From CAZYBC01 sp964645645 (GTDB taxonomy: Bacteria; Patescibacteriota; Microgenomatia; UBA1400; PJMF01): a stretch of 29,130 nucleotides of DNA. The stretch covers positions 1 to 29,130 of the forward strand of contig CAZYBC010000013.1 of the NCBI GenBank assembly GCA_964645645.1, written 5' to 3'. Below the pieces are notes generated by a model. It was not told the DNA's origin. It made no database searches and worked only from the letters and a program-made list of their open reading frames with translations. Positions within the stretch are counted from its first letter, which is position 1; each line of letters begins with the position of its first letter. The translations under genes and the position numbers were made by a program. Positions 13,169-23,144 of this stretch are shown piece after piece.

Positions 13169-16153
13169 ATGTTTAAATTCTTAGCCAAACTGTTTGATGA
13201 ACCTGCTAAAAAATTAGCATCTTATCAAAAAATTGTGGATCAGATTAATGATTTAGAACCACAAATCAAAAAATTGTCAGATGCTAAATTAGCTCATCAA
13301 ACTCAACTTTTCAAACAACGTATTCAAGAAGCTAGAGAGGCAGTTGATTCTCAAGATCAAGAAGCCGTTAAACAAGCTGAACAGCAAATCTTAACTGAGC
13401 TTTTGCCAGAAGCTTTTGCCACTGTGAGAGAAACAGCCAGACGTGTGTTAGGCATGCGTCATTTTGACGTGCAGCTTTTGGCTGGTGTAGCTCTTCATTA
13501 TGGTGATATTACTGAACAAAAAACTGGTGAGGGTAAAACTCTAACCGTTACTGCTCCTCTGTACCTCAATGCCTTATTAGGCAAAGGTGCTCACTTGGTA
13601 ACAGTTAATGATTATCTAGCGGAAGTTGGCGCTGGTTGGATGGGTTCAGTTTATGAATTTTTAGGCTTAAGTACAGCGGTAATTATTCATGACACAGCCA
13701 AGCTTTATGATTCTAAAGTAGATAGTGAAGAAAAAGGTGATGAACGTCTTGAACATTTTACTAAAATTACTCGTCAACAAGCTTATTTAGCTGATATTAC
13801 CTATGGGACTAATAATGAGTTTGGCTTTGATTATTTACGTGATAATATGGTGCAAGATTTAGAGCAAATGGTGCAAAGAGTTGATTTTGCACACCAATAT
13901 GCCATTGTTGATGAAGCAGACTCTATTTTGATTGATGAAGCTAGAACCCCTTTAATCATTAGCGCTCCAGATAGTGAGCCAACTAGCAAATATTATGAAT
14001 TTGCCAAAATGGTGCGTTCGCTGACTCAAGATCAAGATTACACAATTGATGAAAAATCTAAATCAGTTACTTTAACTGATTTGGGTGTAAAAAGAATTGA
14101 ACAAAAATTAGGCGTCCATAATCTTTATGAAGAAAGCTTTGATGTTATTCATCAAGTAGAATCAGCTCTTAAAGCCTTAACTGTTTATCATCGTGATAAA
14201 GAATATATTGTTAGAGATAATCAAGTTATTATTGTGGATGAACATACTGGCCGTTTAATGTATGGTCGCCGTTATTCTGATGGTTTGCATCAAGCCATTG
14301 AGGCTAAAGAAGGCGTGCCGATTCAACAAGAATCTCGTACTTTAGCCACAATTTCTTTACAAAACTATTTCCGTTTGTATCACAAATTAGCTGGTATGAC
14401 TGGGACGGCCGCTACTGAAGCTGAAGAATTTAAGAAAATTTATGATTGTGACGTGTTAGTGATTCCTACTAATCAGCCAGTGGTAAGACAAGATACTACT
14501 GATGTGATTTATAAAACTACCGCCGCTAAATATAGCGCTATTGTGCGTCAAGTTGAAGAAATTAATCAGCAAGGTAGACCAGTTTTAATTGGCACTCGTT
14601 CTATTGAACACAATGAAATTATTTCTCGCTTCTTAAATCGTAAGAAAATTGAACACCAAGTTTTGAACGCTAAAAATAATGAAAAAGAAGCTTTTATTAT
14701 TGCCGATGCTGGTAAAAAAGGCGCGATTACCGTAGCCACTAATATTGCTGGGCGTGGGGTGGATATTGTTTTGGGTGGCTCAAAACCAGAACTTAAAGAT
14801 TTCCGTAAGAAAACCTTAGTTAAAGCTGGCAGTAAAAAAGCTGTTTTAGACAAAAAATATGCGCATTTATCCTTACCACCATCAGTAAATCCAGATAATT
14901 ATAAATTGGCTGACTATGACAAAGCTTTGCAAAAATGGCAACAAGCCCATGATGAAGTTGTGGCTTTAGGTGGTTTACACATTATTGGTACGGAACGTCA
15001 TGAGTCTCGCCGGATTGATAATCAGTTACGTGGTCGCTCTGGGCGTCAGGGAGATCCCGGGTCCTCACAATTTTTTGTGGCTCTTGATGATGAAATCATG
15101 CGCATTTTTGGCGGGGATAAGATTGCTCAAGTAATGACCATGCTTAAGCTGGATGAAGATCAACCAATTGAACACAAAATGATTAGTAAATCCATTGAGT
15201 CTGCTCAAGTAAAAGTAGAAGGCTTCTTTTTTGACCAACGTAAGCGTTTGGTGGAATTTGATGATGTGATGAATAAACATCGTGACATTATTTACCAACG
15301 CCGCCGCCGGTTGTTAACTCAATCATCTCAAGAAATGATTGACCAAACTCCAGCGGATACCGAAGACCAACTTAGCCTCAAAGATCAGATTTTAACTTAT
15401 ATTAATGACGAGATTAGTGACATGGTTAACTTTAATGTGGATAATCAAGGTCATTTAGATTCATCCAAAATTATTAAAGAATTTATCAAAATTATTCCTT
15501 TTGATGAAAATTCTCAAAACAATCTGATCAAAAAACTGGACACTTTATCAGCTGATGAAGCTGAAACAGAATTACAAAAAGTTGTTGCCAATGCTTATCA
15601 AGCTAGAGAAAAAGTTTTAGGCAATGCCATGATGCGTCAAGCTGAGCGTTTTGTCATTTTGCGTACTATTGATGAACAATGGATGGATCATTTGGATGAA
15701 ATTGATAATTTACGTGATGGCATTTGGTTGCGTGGTGATAAGCAAACGGTTATTTCTGAATATAAAAAAGAAGCTTTTACTATGTTTGAACAATTAGTGA
15801 AACGGATTGAATCAACAATTGCACATCGCATTTTTAAGATTCAGCCAGTTAATGGGATGCAACCTACAGTTGTGCCAACTAATATCCATTTGGAAAAAGA
15901 AGATATTCACGAAAGTTTAACCAAAGAAGTGGCTGATGCTACTGTGCCAAGTCCTAAACAAGCCCCTCGGGCAGTTAAAGGTTCAGCTGGTGATTTAGCC
16001 GCCGCTTTAGCCAAAGCTAAAGGTGGCACTAAGCCAACTCCTGGTAGTAAGCAAGCTAAAATTGGGCGTAATGATCTTTGTCCTTGTGGTTCTGGTTTAA
16101 AATATAAAAAATGCGGATTATTAGGTAAGTGCGAAGAAAATCGCCGCCGTTAA
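13169..16153 (+). CDS. secA: Protein translocase ATPase SecA
   Basis: Motor ATPase that drives preproteins through SecYEG at the cytoplasmic membrane. Walker A is GEGKT (residues 120-124); the DEAD-type Walker B is VDEADSILIDEARTP (Asp at 248). NBD2 carries GRGVDIVLGG and, later, LRGRSGRQGDPGSSQF. At 994 residues it is about 90 longer than the E. coli protein. An insertion between ATNIAGRGVDIVLGG and GGLHIIGTERHESRRIDNQ (around residues 540-600) accounts for part of it, as in several other lineages. The C-terminus has the SEC-C zinc motif (DLCPCGSGLKYKKCG). Transcribed from a start-proximal extended -10; mutM follows after 10 nt. Confidence 0.98.
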   Translation: MFKFLAKLFDEPAKKLASYQKIVDQINDLEPQIKKLSDAKLAHQTQLFKQRIQEAREAVDSQDQEAVKQAEQQILTELLPEAFATVRETARRVLGMRHFDVQLLAGVALHYGDITEQKTGEGKTLTVTAPLYLNALLGKGAHLVTVNDYLAEVGAGWMGSVYEFLGLSTAVIIHDTAKLYDSKVDSEEKGDERLEHFTKITRQQAYLADITYGTNNEFGFDYLRDNMVQDLEQMVQRVDFAHQYAIVDEADSILIDEARTPLIISAPDSEPTSKYYEFAKMVRSLTQDQDYTIDEKSKSVTLTDLGVKRIEQKLGVHNLYEESFDVIHQVESALKALTVYHRDKEYIVRDNQVIIVDEHTGRLMYGRRYSDGLHQAIEAKEGVPIQQESRTLATISLQNYFRLYHKLAGMTGTAATEAEEFKKIYDCDVLVIPTNQPVVRQDTTDVIYKTTAAKYSAIVRQVEEINQQGRPVLIGTRSIEHNEIISRFLNRKKIEHQVLNAKNNEKEAFIIADAGKKGAITVATNIAGRGVDIVLGGSKPELKDFRKKTLVKAGSKKAVLDKKYAHLSLPPSVNPDNYKLADYDKALQKWQQAHDEVVALGGLHIIGTERHESRRIDNQLRGRSGRQGDPGSSQFFVALDDEIMRIFGGDKIAQVMTMLKLDEDQPIEHKMISKSIESAQVKVEGFFFDQRKRLVEFDDVMNKHRDIIYQRRRRLLTQSSQEMIDQTPADTEDQLSLKDQILTYINDEISDMVNFNVDNQGHLDSSKIIKEFIKIIPFDENSQNNLIKKLDTLSADEAETELQKVVANAYQAREKVLGNAMMRQAERFVILRTIDEQWMDHLDEIDNLRDGIWLRGDKQTVISEYKKEAFTMFEQLVKRIESTIAHRIFKIQPVNGMQPTVVPTNIHLEKEDIHESLTKEVADATVPSPKQAPRAVKGSAGDLAAALAKAKGGTKPTPGSKQAKIGRNDLCPCGSGLKYKKCGLLGKCEENRRR

Positions 16154-16156
16154 AAT
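16151..16156 (+). promoter_or_regulatory. Possible -10 of mutM (TAAAAT) overlapping the secA stop
   Basis: TAAAAT includes the secA stop codon and ends 7 nt before the mutM ATG, which has no Shine-Dalgarno site. The spacing fits the leaderless pattern, but coupling to secA is equally possible. Confidence 0.35.
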
Positions 16157-16163
16157 TAAGCCT

Positions 16164-17012
16164 ATGCCCGAATTACCAGAAGTAGAAACCATTAAAAGAC
16201 GGTTAAAACCGTTAATTATTGGTAAAAAATTTAGTCAAATTCAAGTTTTAAAAAATAGAAGTTTTCGGGGTAATCCTCAACAAATTCTTAATCAAGAGAT
16301 TCTTGATTTACAAAGGAAAGCTAAAATTTTACATTTCAAATTTGCTAATGGCAGTAATTTGCTAGTGCATTTAAAAATGACTGGCCAGTTAATTTTTGTC
16401 AGCGACCAATTGCGAGTGGGTGGTGGCCATCCTAGCGCTGACTGGGTTAATGCTTTGCCTGCTAAACACACCAGGGTAATTCTGTCTTTGGCAGAGCAAG
16501 AAACTTTGTTTTTTAATGATATGCGCATTTTTGGCTGGCTATGGCTTTTAGATGATGCGCAAGTGGCACAAGAGTTTCAAAAATATGGCCCAGACGTGAT
16601 TGATCCTTTAGTCACTCCTGTTTATTTGCGTGAAAAATTTTCACACAAACATCTGCCCATTAAACAAGCGATCATGGATAATGCCATTATGGCTGGCGTG
16701 GGTAATATCTATGCTAGCGAAGCTTTGTTCTTAGCCGGTATTCATCCTCAACGGCCAGCCCAAAGTTTGTCTTTGACAGAAATTGAAAAATTACACCATT
16801 ATTTAGTAGCAGTGATAGAGGCTTCTATTCAAGCCGGTGGTACAACTTTTGACGGCAAATATGTCGATGTAGCTGGTTTTGCCGGCGGTTTTCAACATCA
16901 ACTTAAAGTTTATGGCAAAGAAGGTGAAAAGTGTGAAATCTGTGGTCAGCCAATTCAAAAAGTTAAGTTGGGAGGAAGAAGTAGTTTTTATTGTGAAAAG
17001 TGCCAGAGGTAA
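16164..17012 (+). CDS. mutM: Formamidopyrimidine-DNA glycosylase
   Basis: Base-excision repair enzyme that removes 8-oxoguanine and formamidopyrimidines and nicks the strand (bifunctional AP lyase). The N-terminal PELPEVE supplies the catalytic Pro (residue 2 before Met removal) and Glu3. Lys54 in RKAKILHF is the likely beta-elimination lysine, and HLKMTGQL (about 69-76) is the conserved minor-groove loop. The H2TH region includes MAGVGNIYASEALFLAGIHP (about 174-193). The C-terminal zinc finger reads C-E-I-C then GGRSSFYCEKCQ, with the Arg that contacts DNA. Length 282, normal. Directly follows secA. Confidence 0.97.
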   Translation: MPELPEVETIKRRLKPLIIGKKFSQIQVLKNRSFRGNPQQILNQEILDLQRKAKILHFKFANGSNLLVHLKMTGQLIFVSDQLRVGGGHPSADWVNALPAKHTRVILSLAEQETLFFNDMRIFGWLWLLDDAQVAQEFQKYGPDVIDPLVTPVYLREKFSHKHLPIKQAIMDNAIMAGVGNIYASEALFLAGIHPQRPAQSLSLTEIEKLHHYLVAVIEASIQAGGTTFDGKYVDVAGFAGGFQHQLKVYGKEGEKCEICGQPIQKVKLGGRSSFYCEKCQR

Positions 17013-17034
17013 AAAAAAAGCCGCCCTGGTTAAA

Positions 17035-17043
17035 TGTTATACT
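17035..17043 (+). promoter_or_regulatory. Extended -10 (TGTTATACT), leaderless
   Basis: TGT followed by TATACT ends 7 nt before the ATG at 17051. It selects that ATG over an in-frame GTG at 17000 that overlaps the end of mutM. Confidence 0.65.
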
Positions 17044-17050
17044 TGTATTT

Positions 17051-17821
17051 ATGAAATTAACCAAAAAAAATAAAAAAATATTCTTTTATTTTATTATTAC
17101 AACTATTATAGCAATTTTAATTTTTTTATATATTAAAAACATTAAAAATAAACAAACAATATCTAAGCAATCCTCTGAGAATTTTGTAGCTGTTAATTCT
17201 ATTTTAAGTCCTTCTCCAACTACTGAAAAAGTAAAATTTTCTAATCTATCAAGATTTATTGGACGTAATTGGGGCAAACAAAATACTACAAAATTAGTAG
17301 ACCAAAAAGAAACCTTCAATAATAATGATGAAACTTTAACTTATATTTATAAAGGGCCACAAGAAGCACGTTTTCAAAGTTTTTCTATTACTTATCCAGA
17401 TTATTGGAATTTATATTTAACCGGTCCTGTAGAAAAAGGAGAATTTGTCCCTTATGGGGGTGAATATGATTTGTTATTTGAAGATCCTAAAACTGATGAA
17501 TACATTGGTATATATAGAATTAGCTCAGAAACTCCCTATTGTACTTTCAAATGGCAAACTTATTTTTATTGCGAAGTTGAAGAAGACAGTAAAATTGAAC
17601 TTAATATGGGTAAATTCTACTTTAATGAACGTGCTGGAAATGATAATTATAAAATTTGGTCTTTATGCGAAGAAATTCCTCATCCTAAAAAGGAAGATAA
17701 CCCATGTATGAATGGAACACCTGTAGGAGTTATTTTTGTTTATACTCACGCTACTGGTAAATCCACCCAACTTCCGAGCTATCTTTATAATGTGTTAAAT
17801 TCAATTAAAGTTGTAAAATAG
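17051..17821 (+). CDS. Membrane-anchored extracytoplasmic protein (256 aa)
   Basis: Lys-rich start (MKLTKKNKK), one membrane helix at about residues 10-29, a short linker with SPSPTTEK, then a soluble domain. That domain contains ARFQSFSITYPDYWNLYL, the same 'aromatic P-x-x-W' opening as the protein at 367, so both may carry a related surface domain. Four cysteines (CTFKW, YCEVEE, LCEEIPH, PCMNG) could form two disulfides outside the membrane, a feature the protein at 367 lacks. No catalytic motif. Start set by the extended -10 seven nt upstream. It ends 32 nt before the convergent transketolase gene, with no clear terminator. Function unknown. Confidence 0.75.
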   Translation: MKLTKKNKKIFFYFIITTIIAILIFLYIKNIKNKQTISKQSSENFVAVNSILSPSPTTEKVKFSNLSRFIGRNWGKQNTTKLVDQKETFNNNDETLTYIYKGPQEARFQSFSITYPDYWNLYLTGPVEKGEFVPYGGEYDLLFEDPKTDEYIGIYRISSETPYCTFKWQTYFYCEVEEDSKIELNMGKFYFNERAGNDNYKIWSLCEEIPHPKKEDNPCMNGTPVGVIFVYTHATGKSTQLPSYLYNVLNSIKVVK

Positions 17822-17853
17822 TTTTAAATGAAAAATTGAAAAATTAATTAAAC

Positions 17854-18795
17854 TTACCCTTTAACTAACCTCATCGCTTTTTTCACCACACTTTTCACAT
17901 CAAAGCCATAATATTCAAATAGCTCTGCAGTTTCTCCCGATTGTCCAAATTGATCTGGCATAGCAATTATAGCAAAGGGAATTTTTTTAGCATCAGAAAG
18001 CATGAGCGTTTGGGCTACTAAACTGCCTAAGCCACCAATAGCTTGGTGTTCTTCTAAAGTTAAAATAGCTTTGGTTTCACGGGCAGCAGCTAAAATACTA
18101 GCTGTATCTAAAGGCTTAATGGTGTGCATATTAATGACTCTGGCTTCAAGGCCTTGCTGGCTTAAGACTTCGGCTGCGGCTAAGGCTTGCCCCACCATCA
18201 TTCCGCAAGCAATTAGACTCAGATCATTACCTTGGCGTAAAATTTCTGCTTGACCTAATTTAAATTGATCGCCAGTCACATTAGCAGTTTTATCTCTCCC
18301 CAATCTTAAATAAGCTGGGCCGGTATGTTCAGCCAAAGCTAAAGTAGCCAGTTCGGCTTGTTTGGCATCGGCTGGGACAACAACGGTCATATTTGGTAAA
18401 ACAGTCATCAAGGCTAGATCTTCGAGAGCTTGATGAGTTGCCCCATCTGGCCCGGTGCTTACTCCGGCATGGCCGCCGACAATTTTAACGTTGAGATTAG
18501 AATAGGCCACGCTGCCGCGGATTTGTTCCCAACTTCTACCAGGGCTAAACACCGCAAAGCTAGCGGCAAATGGGATTTTGCCAGCTAAAGCCAAGCCAGC
18601 GGCAGTGCCAATTAGATTTTGTTCGGCAACGCCAACTTGAATAAAGCGTTGGGGAAAAAGTTTTTCAAATTCCGTCATCCGCATTGATTCAGTTAAGTCA
18701 GCGCAAAGGCCAACAATTTGCGGATTAGCTTGCGCGGCTTTGATGAGGCCGGCACCGAATCCATCTCGAGTAGCTTGTAAGTTGTTATTTGACAT
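17854..18795 (-). CDS. Transketolase, C-terminal subunit
   Basis: Carries the pyrimidine-binding and C-terminal domains of a split transketolase (313 residues). The TPP pyrimidine domain has the catalytic-Glu segment RFIQVGVAEQNLIGTAAGLAL (Glu at about 58), followed by ASFAVFSPGRSWEQIR; the C-terminal domain includes VINMHTIKPLD and LTLEEHQAIGGLGS. It must pair with the N-terminal subunit encoded just upstream to make the thiamine-diphosphate site. The ATG overlaps the upstream gene by 11 nt, so translation is coupled. The enzyme moves two-carbon units in the non-oxidative pentose phosphate pathway; DXS-like or related activities of split homologues cannot be excluded from sequence alone. Confidence 0.92.
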   Translation of the reverse strand: MSNNNLQATRDGFGAGLIKAAQANPQIVGLCADLTESMRMTEFEKLFPQRFIQVGVAEQNLIGTAAGLALAGKIPFAASFAVFSPGRSWEQIRGSVAYSNLNVKIVGGHAGVSTGPDGATHQALEDLALMTVLPNMTVVVPADAKQAELATLALAEHTGPAYLRLGRDKTANVTGDQFKLGQAEILRQGNDLSLIACGMMVGQALAAAEVLSQQGLEARVINMHTIKPLDTASILAAARETKAILTLEEHQAIGGLGSLVAQTLMLSDAKKIPFAIIAMPDQFGQSGETAELFEYYGFDVKSVVKKAMRLVKG

Positions 18796-19612
18796 GTGCT
18801 TCTAATTCTTTAATAGCCTGGGCTAATTGATCATGACTAGGGGCTTTTCCGTGCCACTGGGCTTGATTTTCCATAAAACTAACGCCTTTGCCAGGAATGG
18901 TACGACAAATGATAGCCGTAGGCTGATGTTTACTTTTCCAGGCTTTTTTAACTGCCTTTTCAATGGCGCCAAAATTATGACCGTCTATTTCCATTACTTG
19001 CCAGCCAAAACTAGCAATTTTTTGTTTAAGATTCTGTAAAGGCATCACTTGTTCGGTTTTGCCGCTAATCTGAATATGGTTACGATCAATTAGAGTAATT
19101 AAATTGTTCAATTTATATTTGGCCGCTAACATGTAAGCTTCCCAAACTTGGCCTTCTTGTTGCTCTCCATCGCTCATCAGACAGTAAACTTTGTTAGGCT
19201 TTTGATCCATCTTTAAGCCTAAAGCCAAGCCACATGCCTGAGAAATTCCCTGCCCTAATGGCCCAGCAGTATTTTCTATGCCTGGTAATTCGTGGATATG
19301 CGGATGGCCTTGCAAAGGCGAATTAATCTGGCGCAGGCTGAGTAATTTTTCTTTAGGGAAATAGCCAGCATAAGCTAAAGTAGCGTACCAAATTGGACAA
19401 ATATGGCCATTAGAGAGTAAAACATAATCGCGGTCTGACCAATCAGCTTGTTGAGGGCGTTGTTTAAGCAGGCCAAAATAAAGTGCTACAAAAACATCAG
19501 TCATACCTAAGCTACCAGCGGGATGACCAGTGCCGGCTTTGGTAATCATGCTTAAGACATCAATTTTGAGTTGAGTAGCGATTTTTTGTAAATCTCGATG
19601 AGCAAATTTCAC
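18785..19612 (-). CDS. Transketolase, N-terminal (TPP-binding) subunit
   Basis: Binds the pyrophosphate of thiamine diphosphate (275 residues). The opening GTGHPAGSLGMTDVFVALYF has the conserved His30, and LLSNGHICPIWYA, NTAGPLGQGISQACGLALG and the metal-binding MSDGEQQEGQVWEA follow in order. The usual G-D-G-E is S-D-G-E here, which keeps the Asp and Glu. Translation starts with GTG at 19612; an extended -10 (TGCTACACT) ends 6 nt upstream, so this GTG is probably at or next to the RNA 5' end. The C-terminal subunit gene overlaps its 3' end. Confidence 0.92.
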   Translation of the reverse strand: MKFAHRDLQKIATQLKIDVLSMITKAGTGHPAGSLGMTDVFVALYFGLLKQRPQQADWSDRDYVLLSNGHICPIWYATLAYAGYFPKEKLLSLRQINSPLQGHPHIHELPGIENTAGPLGQGISQACGLALGLKMDQKPNKVYCLMSDGEQQEGQVWEAYMLAAKYKLNNLITLIDRNHIQISGKTEQVMPLQNLKQKIASFGWQVMEIDGHNFGAIEKAVKKAWKSKHQPTAIICRTIPGKGVSFMENQAQWHGKAPSHDQLAQAIKELEAHVK

Positions 19613-19618
19613 CTTTTT

Positions 19619-19627
19619 AGTGTAGCA
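19619..19627 (-). promoter_or_regulatory. Extended -10 of transketolase operon (TGCTACACT), leaderless
   Basis: On the minus strand TGC-TACACT ends 6 nt before the GTG start. It lies in the short gap between dnaE and the transketolase genes, giving the pair its own promoter. Confidence 0.55.
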
Positions 19628-19644
19628 AAAAAATTGGCACAGAC

Positions 19645-22600
19645 CTAGCCCAAGATTTTTTTGACTTGATTAGCTAGTGTTTCAGTCCAATCAACGCTAT
19701 AGGGCAAAATAATTTTTTTGGGAGTTCCTCCATTAGGAATGATAATCATAACTTTTTCTTTGCCTGGTTTGCTTTTTAGTAAATCACCTAATTTTTTAAG
19801 GGTGTCTTTGTCAGTTTTCCTGGGAATAAACACTTCTTTATATTCACCAGTATGAGGATTTTCTACTTCTTCTGGTCTGGGAATAGAGATTTTTTCTACC
19901 ACCAAATTTAATTCATCATCTCGGTAATCAACTTTAGCTTTCATTAAAGCCACTTGATCTGGAGTAAGTATGTTTTTATATTCTTCGTAGGTCTTAGGGA
20001 AAACTACAAATCTAGCTGAGCCAGTTTCATCTTCTAAAGTGCCAAAACACATATCTTTAAGACTTTTTTTAGTTTTAACCACTCTAATTTGGCTAATTAC
20101 TCCGCCAAATAAAAAGCTTTGACCTTTATGAATGACTTCATCTAGATCAGCAATATTTTTATTAGAGCGGCGATTAACAATTTTTAAAGCATCAGCTAAA
20201 GGATGATCAGTCAGATACATGCCTAATAATTCTTTTTCAAAAGATAATAGTTCTTGTCTAGGATATTCTGCTAATTTAGGGAAGTTATCTTGCATCTGGG
20301 TAGCACTAACATTAACATTAGCAAATAAATTATCTTGGCCTTCTATTTCTGATTGAAAAGCCGCGGCTTGAGTTCTGATTTTGTCCAGATTTTCTAACAT
20401 AGAAGCTCTGGTGCCAAAGCTATCCATTGCTCCTACTTTAATCAGCGATTCCAAAACTTTTTTATTAACCTTACGTCCATCGGTGTCATGTAAAAACTGA
20501 GTAAAAGAAGTAAATTTTTTAATGTTTTTTCTAGTTTCTAAGATATTTTCAATAGCTGCTTCACCAACATTTTTAATGGCAGTTAAGCTAAATCGGACGG
20601 CTTTTTTATCTAAAGAATCCGGATGTTGTTCAATAGAAAAATCTAAGCCAGACAAATTAATTTCAGGAGGTAAAACTTTGATGCCCATTTTTTTACTATC
20701 ATCTACAGCAATGGCAATTTTTTCTTCGCGATTCATAGAGTGAGAATTAGTTTCTACACTCATCATAGCTGCCATGTATTCCACTGGAAAATTAGCTTTG
20801 AGATAGGCGGTGATATATGAAATCATGGCATAAGCTGCCGCATGGGATTTATTAAAACCATAATTAGCAAAAGCTAAAATATATTCCCAAACTTTTTCTG
20901 GCACTTTTTTGTCATAACCTTTTTTGATAGATTCTTCAACAAATTTAGCCTTATTTTCTTTGAGGATTTTAATTTTTTTCTTCCCCATAGCCCGGCGGAT
21001 CATATCAGCTTCACCAAGACTATATCCAGCCATGGTGCTAAAGACTTGCATCACTTGTTCTTGATAAACCATGATGCCATAGGTTTCCTCAAAGATGGGT
21101 TTTAAGGAAGGATCAAGGTAAACAATACTTTCCGGATTATGTTTGCCTTCAATAAAACTAGGAATAAGTTCCATTGGCCCAGGCCGATACAGGGCTAACA
21201 TAGCGGTAATATCAGAAAATTGAGTTGGTTTAAGCGTTCTTGCCACTCGGCGCATACCAGCTGATTCTAGCTGGAATACCCCGGTGGTTTCTCCTTGGGA
21301 AATCATTTGATAAGTTTTGGCATCATCAGTAGGAATTTTATCAATGTCTAAATCAAGATGCTGATATTTTTTAATCAAATTTAAGGCTGTTTGAATGGTA
21401 GAAAGATTGCGTAAGCCTAAAAAGTCAAATTTTAACAACCCAATGGCATCATCAGTAACGTTAAGATCCAGGTTATACATGTCATATTGAGTAATGTAAT
21501 TGCCACTTTTGCTATCTACCTGAATAGGTGTGTAGTTAGGCAGAGCTTTGTCAGCAATAATGACAGCAGCAGCGTGCATGCTAGAATGGCGGATAGTGCC
21601 TTCTACTTTTCTAGCTAAATCAATTAATTTTTTAAAATTAGGCTGTTTATAATATTCAGCTAATTCAGGAACAGTTTTGATGGCTTCTTCTAAGCTAGTT
21701 TTTTTAGGAGGATTATTAGGAATCAATTTGGCAATTTTGTCTGGATCTTCATAAGGCATGCCTAAGACCCGACCAATATCACGAATGGCTACTCTAGCTT
21801 CCATTTTTCCAAAAGTAATCACATGAGCGACATGATCTTCGCCATAAGTTTTAGCCACATAAGAAATTACTTCGTCACGTCTGTCATCAGCAAAGTCCAT
21901 GTCAATATCTGGCGGAGTGGGACGTTCTGGATTTAAAAATCTTTCAAAAGGTAAGTTGTGTTCCAAAGGATCAAGGGTGGTAATATTTAGACCATAAGAG
22001 ACAATAGAGCCAGCGGCACTTCCTCTCCCAGGCCCTACTCCAATGCCGTTTTCTTTGGCCCAGTTAACAAAATCTTGAGTGATTAAAAAATAAGCATCAT
22101 AACCTTTATTATGAATAATACCTAACTCATAATCCATTCGATCAAGATGCTTTTTAGTTAATTGCCCATATTTTTTCTCCAAACCAGCCAAAGTCATTTT
22201 GCGCAATTGAGATTCTTCTGTTTCCCCTTTTTCCAAAGGATATTTTGGAAAAATCATTTTACCGGTAGGAATAGTGACGTCACATTTTTCTGCAATTGCT
22301 AAAGTATTTTTAATGGCTTGAGGATAATCAGCAAACAAATCAGCCATTTCTTGTGAAGATTTAAAATAAAAATCAGGATTATCAATCATCTTCATCCGCT
22401 TTTCATCAGCAATCAATTTGCGAGTTTGTACACACAGTAAAGCATCTTGAGCTTCAGCATCATCTGGTTCTACATAGTGCACATCATTAGTAGCCACCAG
22501 TGGTAAATCTAGCTGACGAGCAATAGCCACTAACTTTTTATTTAATTCTTTTTCAATTTTAATGGTAGGATGACTTTGTAATTCAATATAATAGTCTTCA

Positions 22601-23100
22601 CCAAACATGTCTTTATATTTTTGGAAAAGTTCTAGTGCTTGCTCATCTTTATTATCTAACAGCAAACGGCTGGTTAAACTACTCATACAACCACTTAGAA
22701 TGATTAAGCCTTCTCGATGCTGATTAAGAATATCCAAATCAATTCTGGGTTTGTAGGAAAATCCTTCAATGTTGGAAAGTGAAACCAATCTCATTAAATT
22801 CTGATAGCCAGTAAAAGTTTTGGCTAAGGCAGTTAGATGAAATTGGTCAGCGCCCATTTTTACTTGCTTATCTTGGCGGGAATTTTTGGCTTGATAAAAC
22901 TCACAACCAATAATGGCTTTCAGATCATTATATTTGCAGGTATTAAAAAAATTGATCGCCCCATGCATATTGCCGTGATCAGTCATGGCAATGGCTGGTT
23001 GTTTAAATTCTTTAGCTTTGGCAATTAGTTGATCAATTTTACACAGGCCATCCAGCAGGGAATATTGAGTATGAACATGAAGGTGAACAAATTTTGACAT
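19645..23100 (-). CDS. dnaE: DNA polymerase III alpha subunit
   Basis: Replicative polymerase of the DnaE type, 1151 residues. The N-terminal PHP domain keeps metal ligands in sequence: HLHVHTQYS, AMTDHGNMHGA, IGCEFY, LSGC and TNDVHY. PHP domains with a full set are known to be Mn-dependent 3'-5' proofreading exonucleases in other bacteria, so activity here is plausible. The polymerase aspartates are PDIDMDF (398/400) and KFDFLGL (559). The helix-hairpin-helix region precedes an OB fold near residues 990-1070 (SFLFGGVISQIRVV). A TGC-TAGGAT box ends 8 nt before the ATG. No separate epsilon exonuclease (DnaQ) is in the window. Confidence 0.97.
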   Translation of the reverse strand: MSKFVHLHVHTQYSLLDGLCKIDQLIAKAKEFKQPAIAMTDHGNMHGAINFFNTCKYNDLKAIIGCEFYQAKNSRQDKQVKMGADQFHLTALAKTFTGYQNLMRLVSLSNIEGFSYKPRIDLDILNQHREGLIILSGCMSSLTSRLLLDNKDEQALELFQKYKDMFGEDYYIELQSHPTIKIEKELNKKLVAIARQLDLPLVATNDVHYVEPDDAEAQDALLCVQTRKLIADEKRMKMIDNPDFYFKSSQEMADLFADYPQAIKNTLAIAEKCDVTIPTGKMIFPKYPLEKGETEESQLRKMTLAGLEKKYGQLTKKHLDRMDYELGIIHNKGYDAYFLITQDFVNWAKENGIGVGPGRGSAAGSIVSYGLNITTLDPLEHNLPFERFLNPERPTPPDIDMDFADDRRDEVISYVAKTYGEDHVAHVITFGKMEARVAIRDIGRVLGMPYEDPDKIAKLIPNNPPKKTSLEEAIKTVPELAEYYKQPNFKKLIDLARKVEGTIRHSSMHAAAVIIADKALPNYTPIQVDSKSGNYITQYDMYNLDLNVTDDAIGLLKFDFLGLRNLSTIQTALNLIKKYQHLDLDIDKIPTDDAKTYQMISQGETTGVFQLESAGMRRVARTLKPTQFSDITAMLALYRPGPMELIPSFIEGKHNPESIVYLDPSLKPIFEETYGIMVYQEQVMQVFSTMAGYSLGEADMIRRAMGKKKIKILKENKAKFVEESIKKGYDKKVPEKVWEYILAFANYGFNKSHAAAYAMISYITAYLKANFPVEYMAAMMSVETNSHSMNREEKIAIAVDDSKKMGIKVLPPEINLSGLDFSIEQHPDSLDKKAVRFSLTAIKNVGEAAIENILETRKNIKKFTSFTQFLHDTDGRKVNKKVLESLIKVGAMDSFGTRASMLENLDKIRTQAAAFQSEIEGQDNLFANVNVSATQMQDNFPKLAEYPRQELLSFEKELLGMYLTDHPLADALKIVNRRSNKNIADLDEVIHKGQSFLFGGVISQIRVVKTKKSLKDMCFGTLEDETGSARFVVFPKTYEEYKNILTPDQVALMKAKVDYRDDELNLVVEKISIPRPEEVENPHTGEYKEVFIPRKTDKDTLKKLGDLLKSKPGKEKVMIIIPNGGTPKKIILPYSVDWTETLANQVKKILG

Positions 23101-23108
23101 CTGTAGTT

Positions 23109-23117
23109 ATCCTAGCA
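23109..23117 (-). promoter_or_regulatory. Extended -10 of dnaE (TGCTAGGAT)
   Basis: TGC followed by TAGGAT (4/6) ends 8 nt before the dnaE ATG on the minus strand. The same bases include AGGA, which could instead serve as a Shine-Dalgarno site, so the call is tentative. Confidence 0.4.
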
Positions 23118-23144
23118 GGAAGTCAGAAGTTTGTCATGGGAATT

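Noticed and set aside
17000..17050. GTG at 17000 as the start of the membrane-anchored protein
   Set aside because: It overlaps mutM and precedes the extended -10 at 17035-17043; the ATG at 17051 gives a normal Lys-rich membrane-anchor start.
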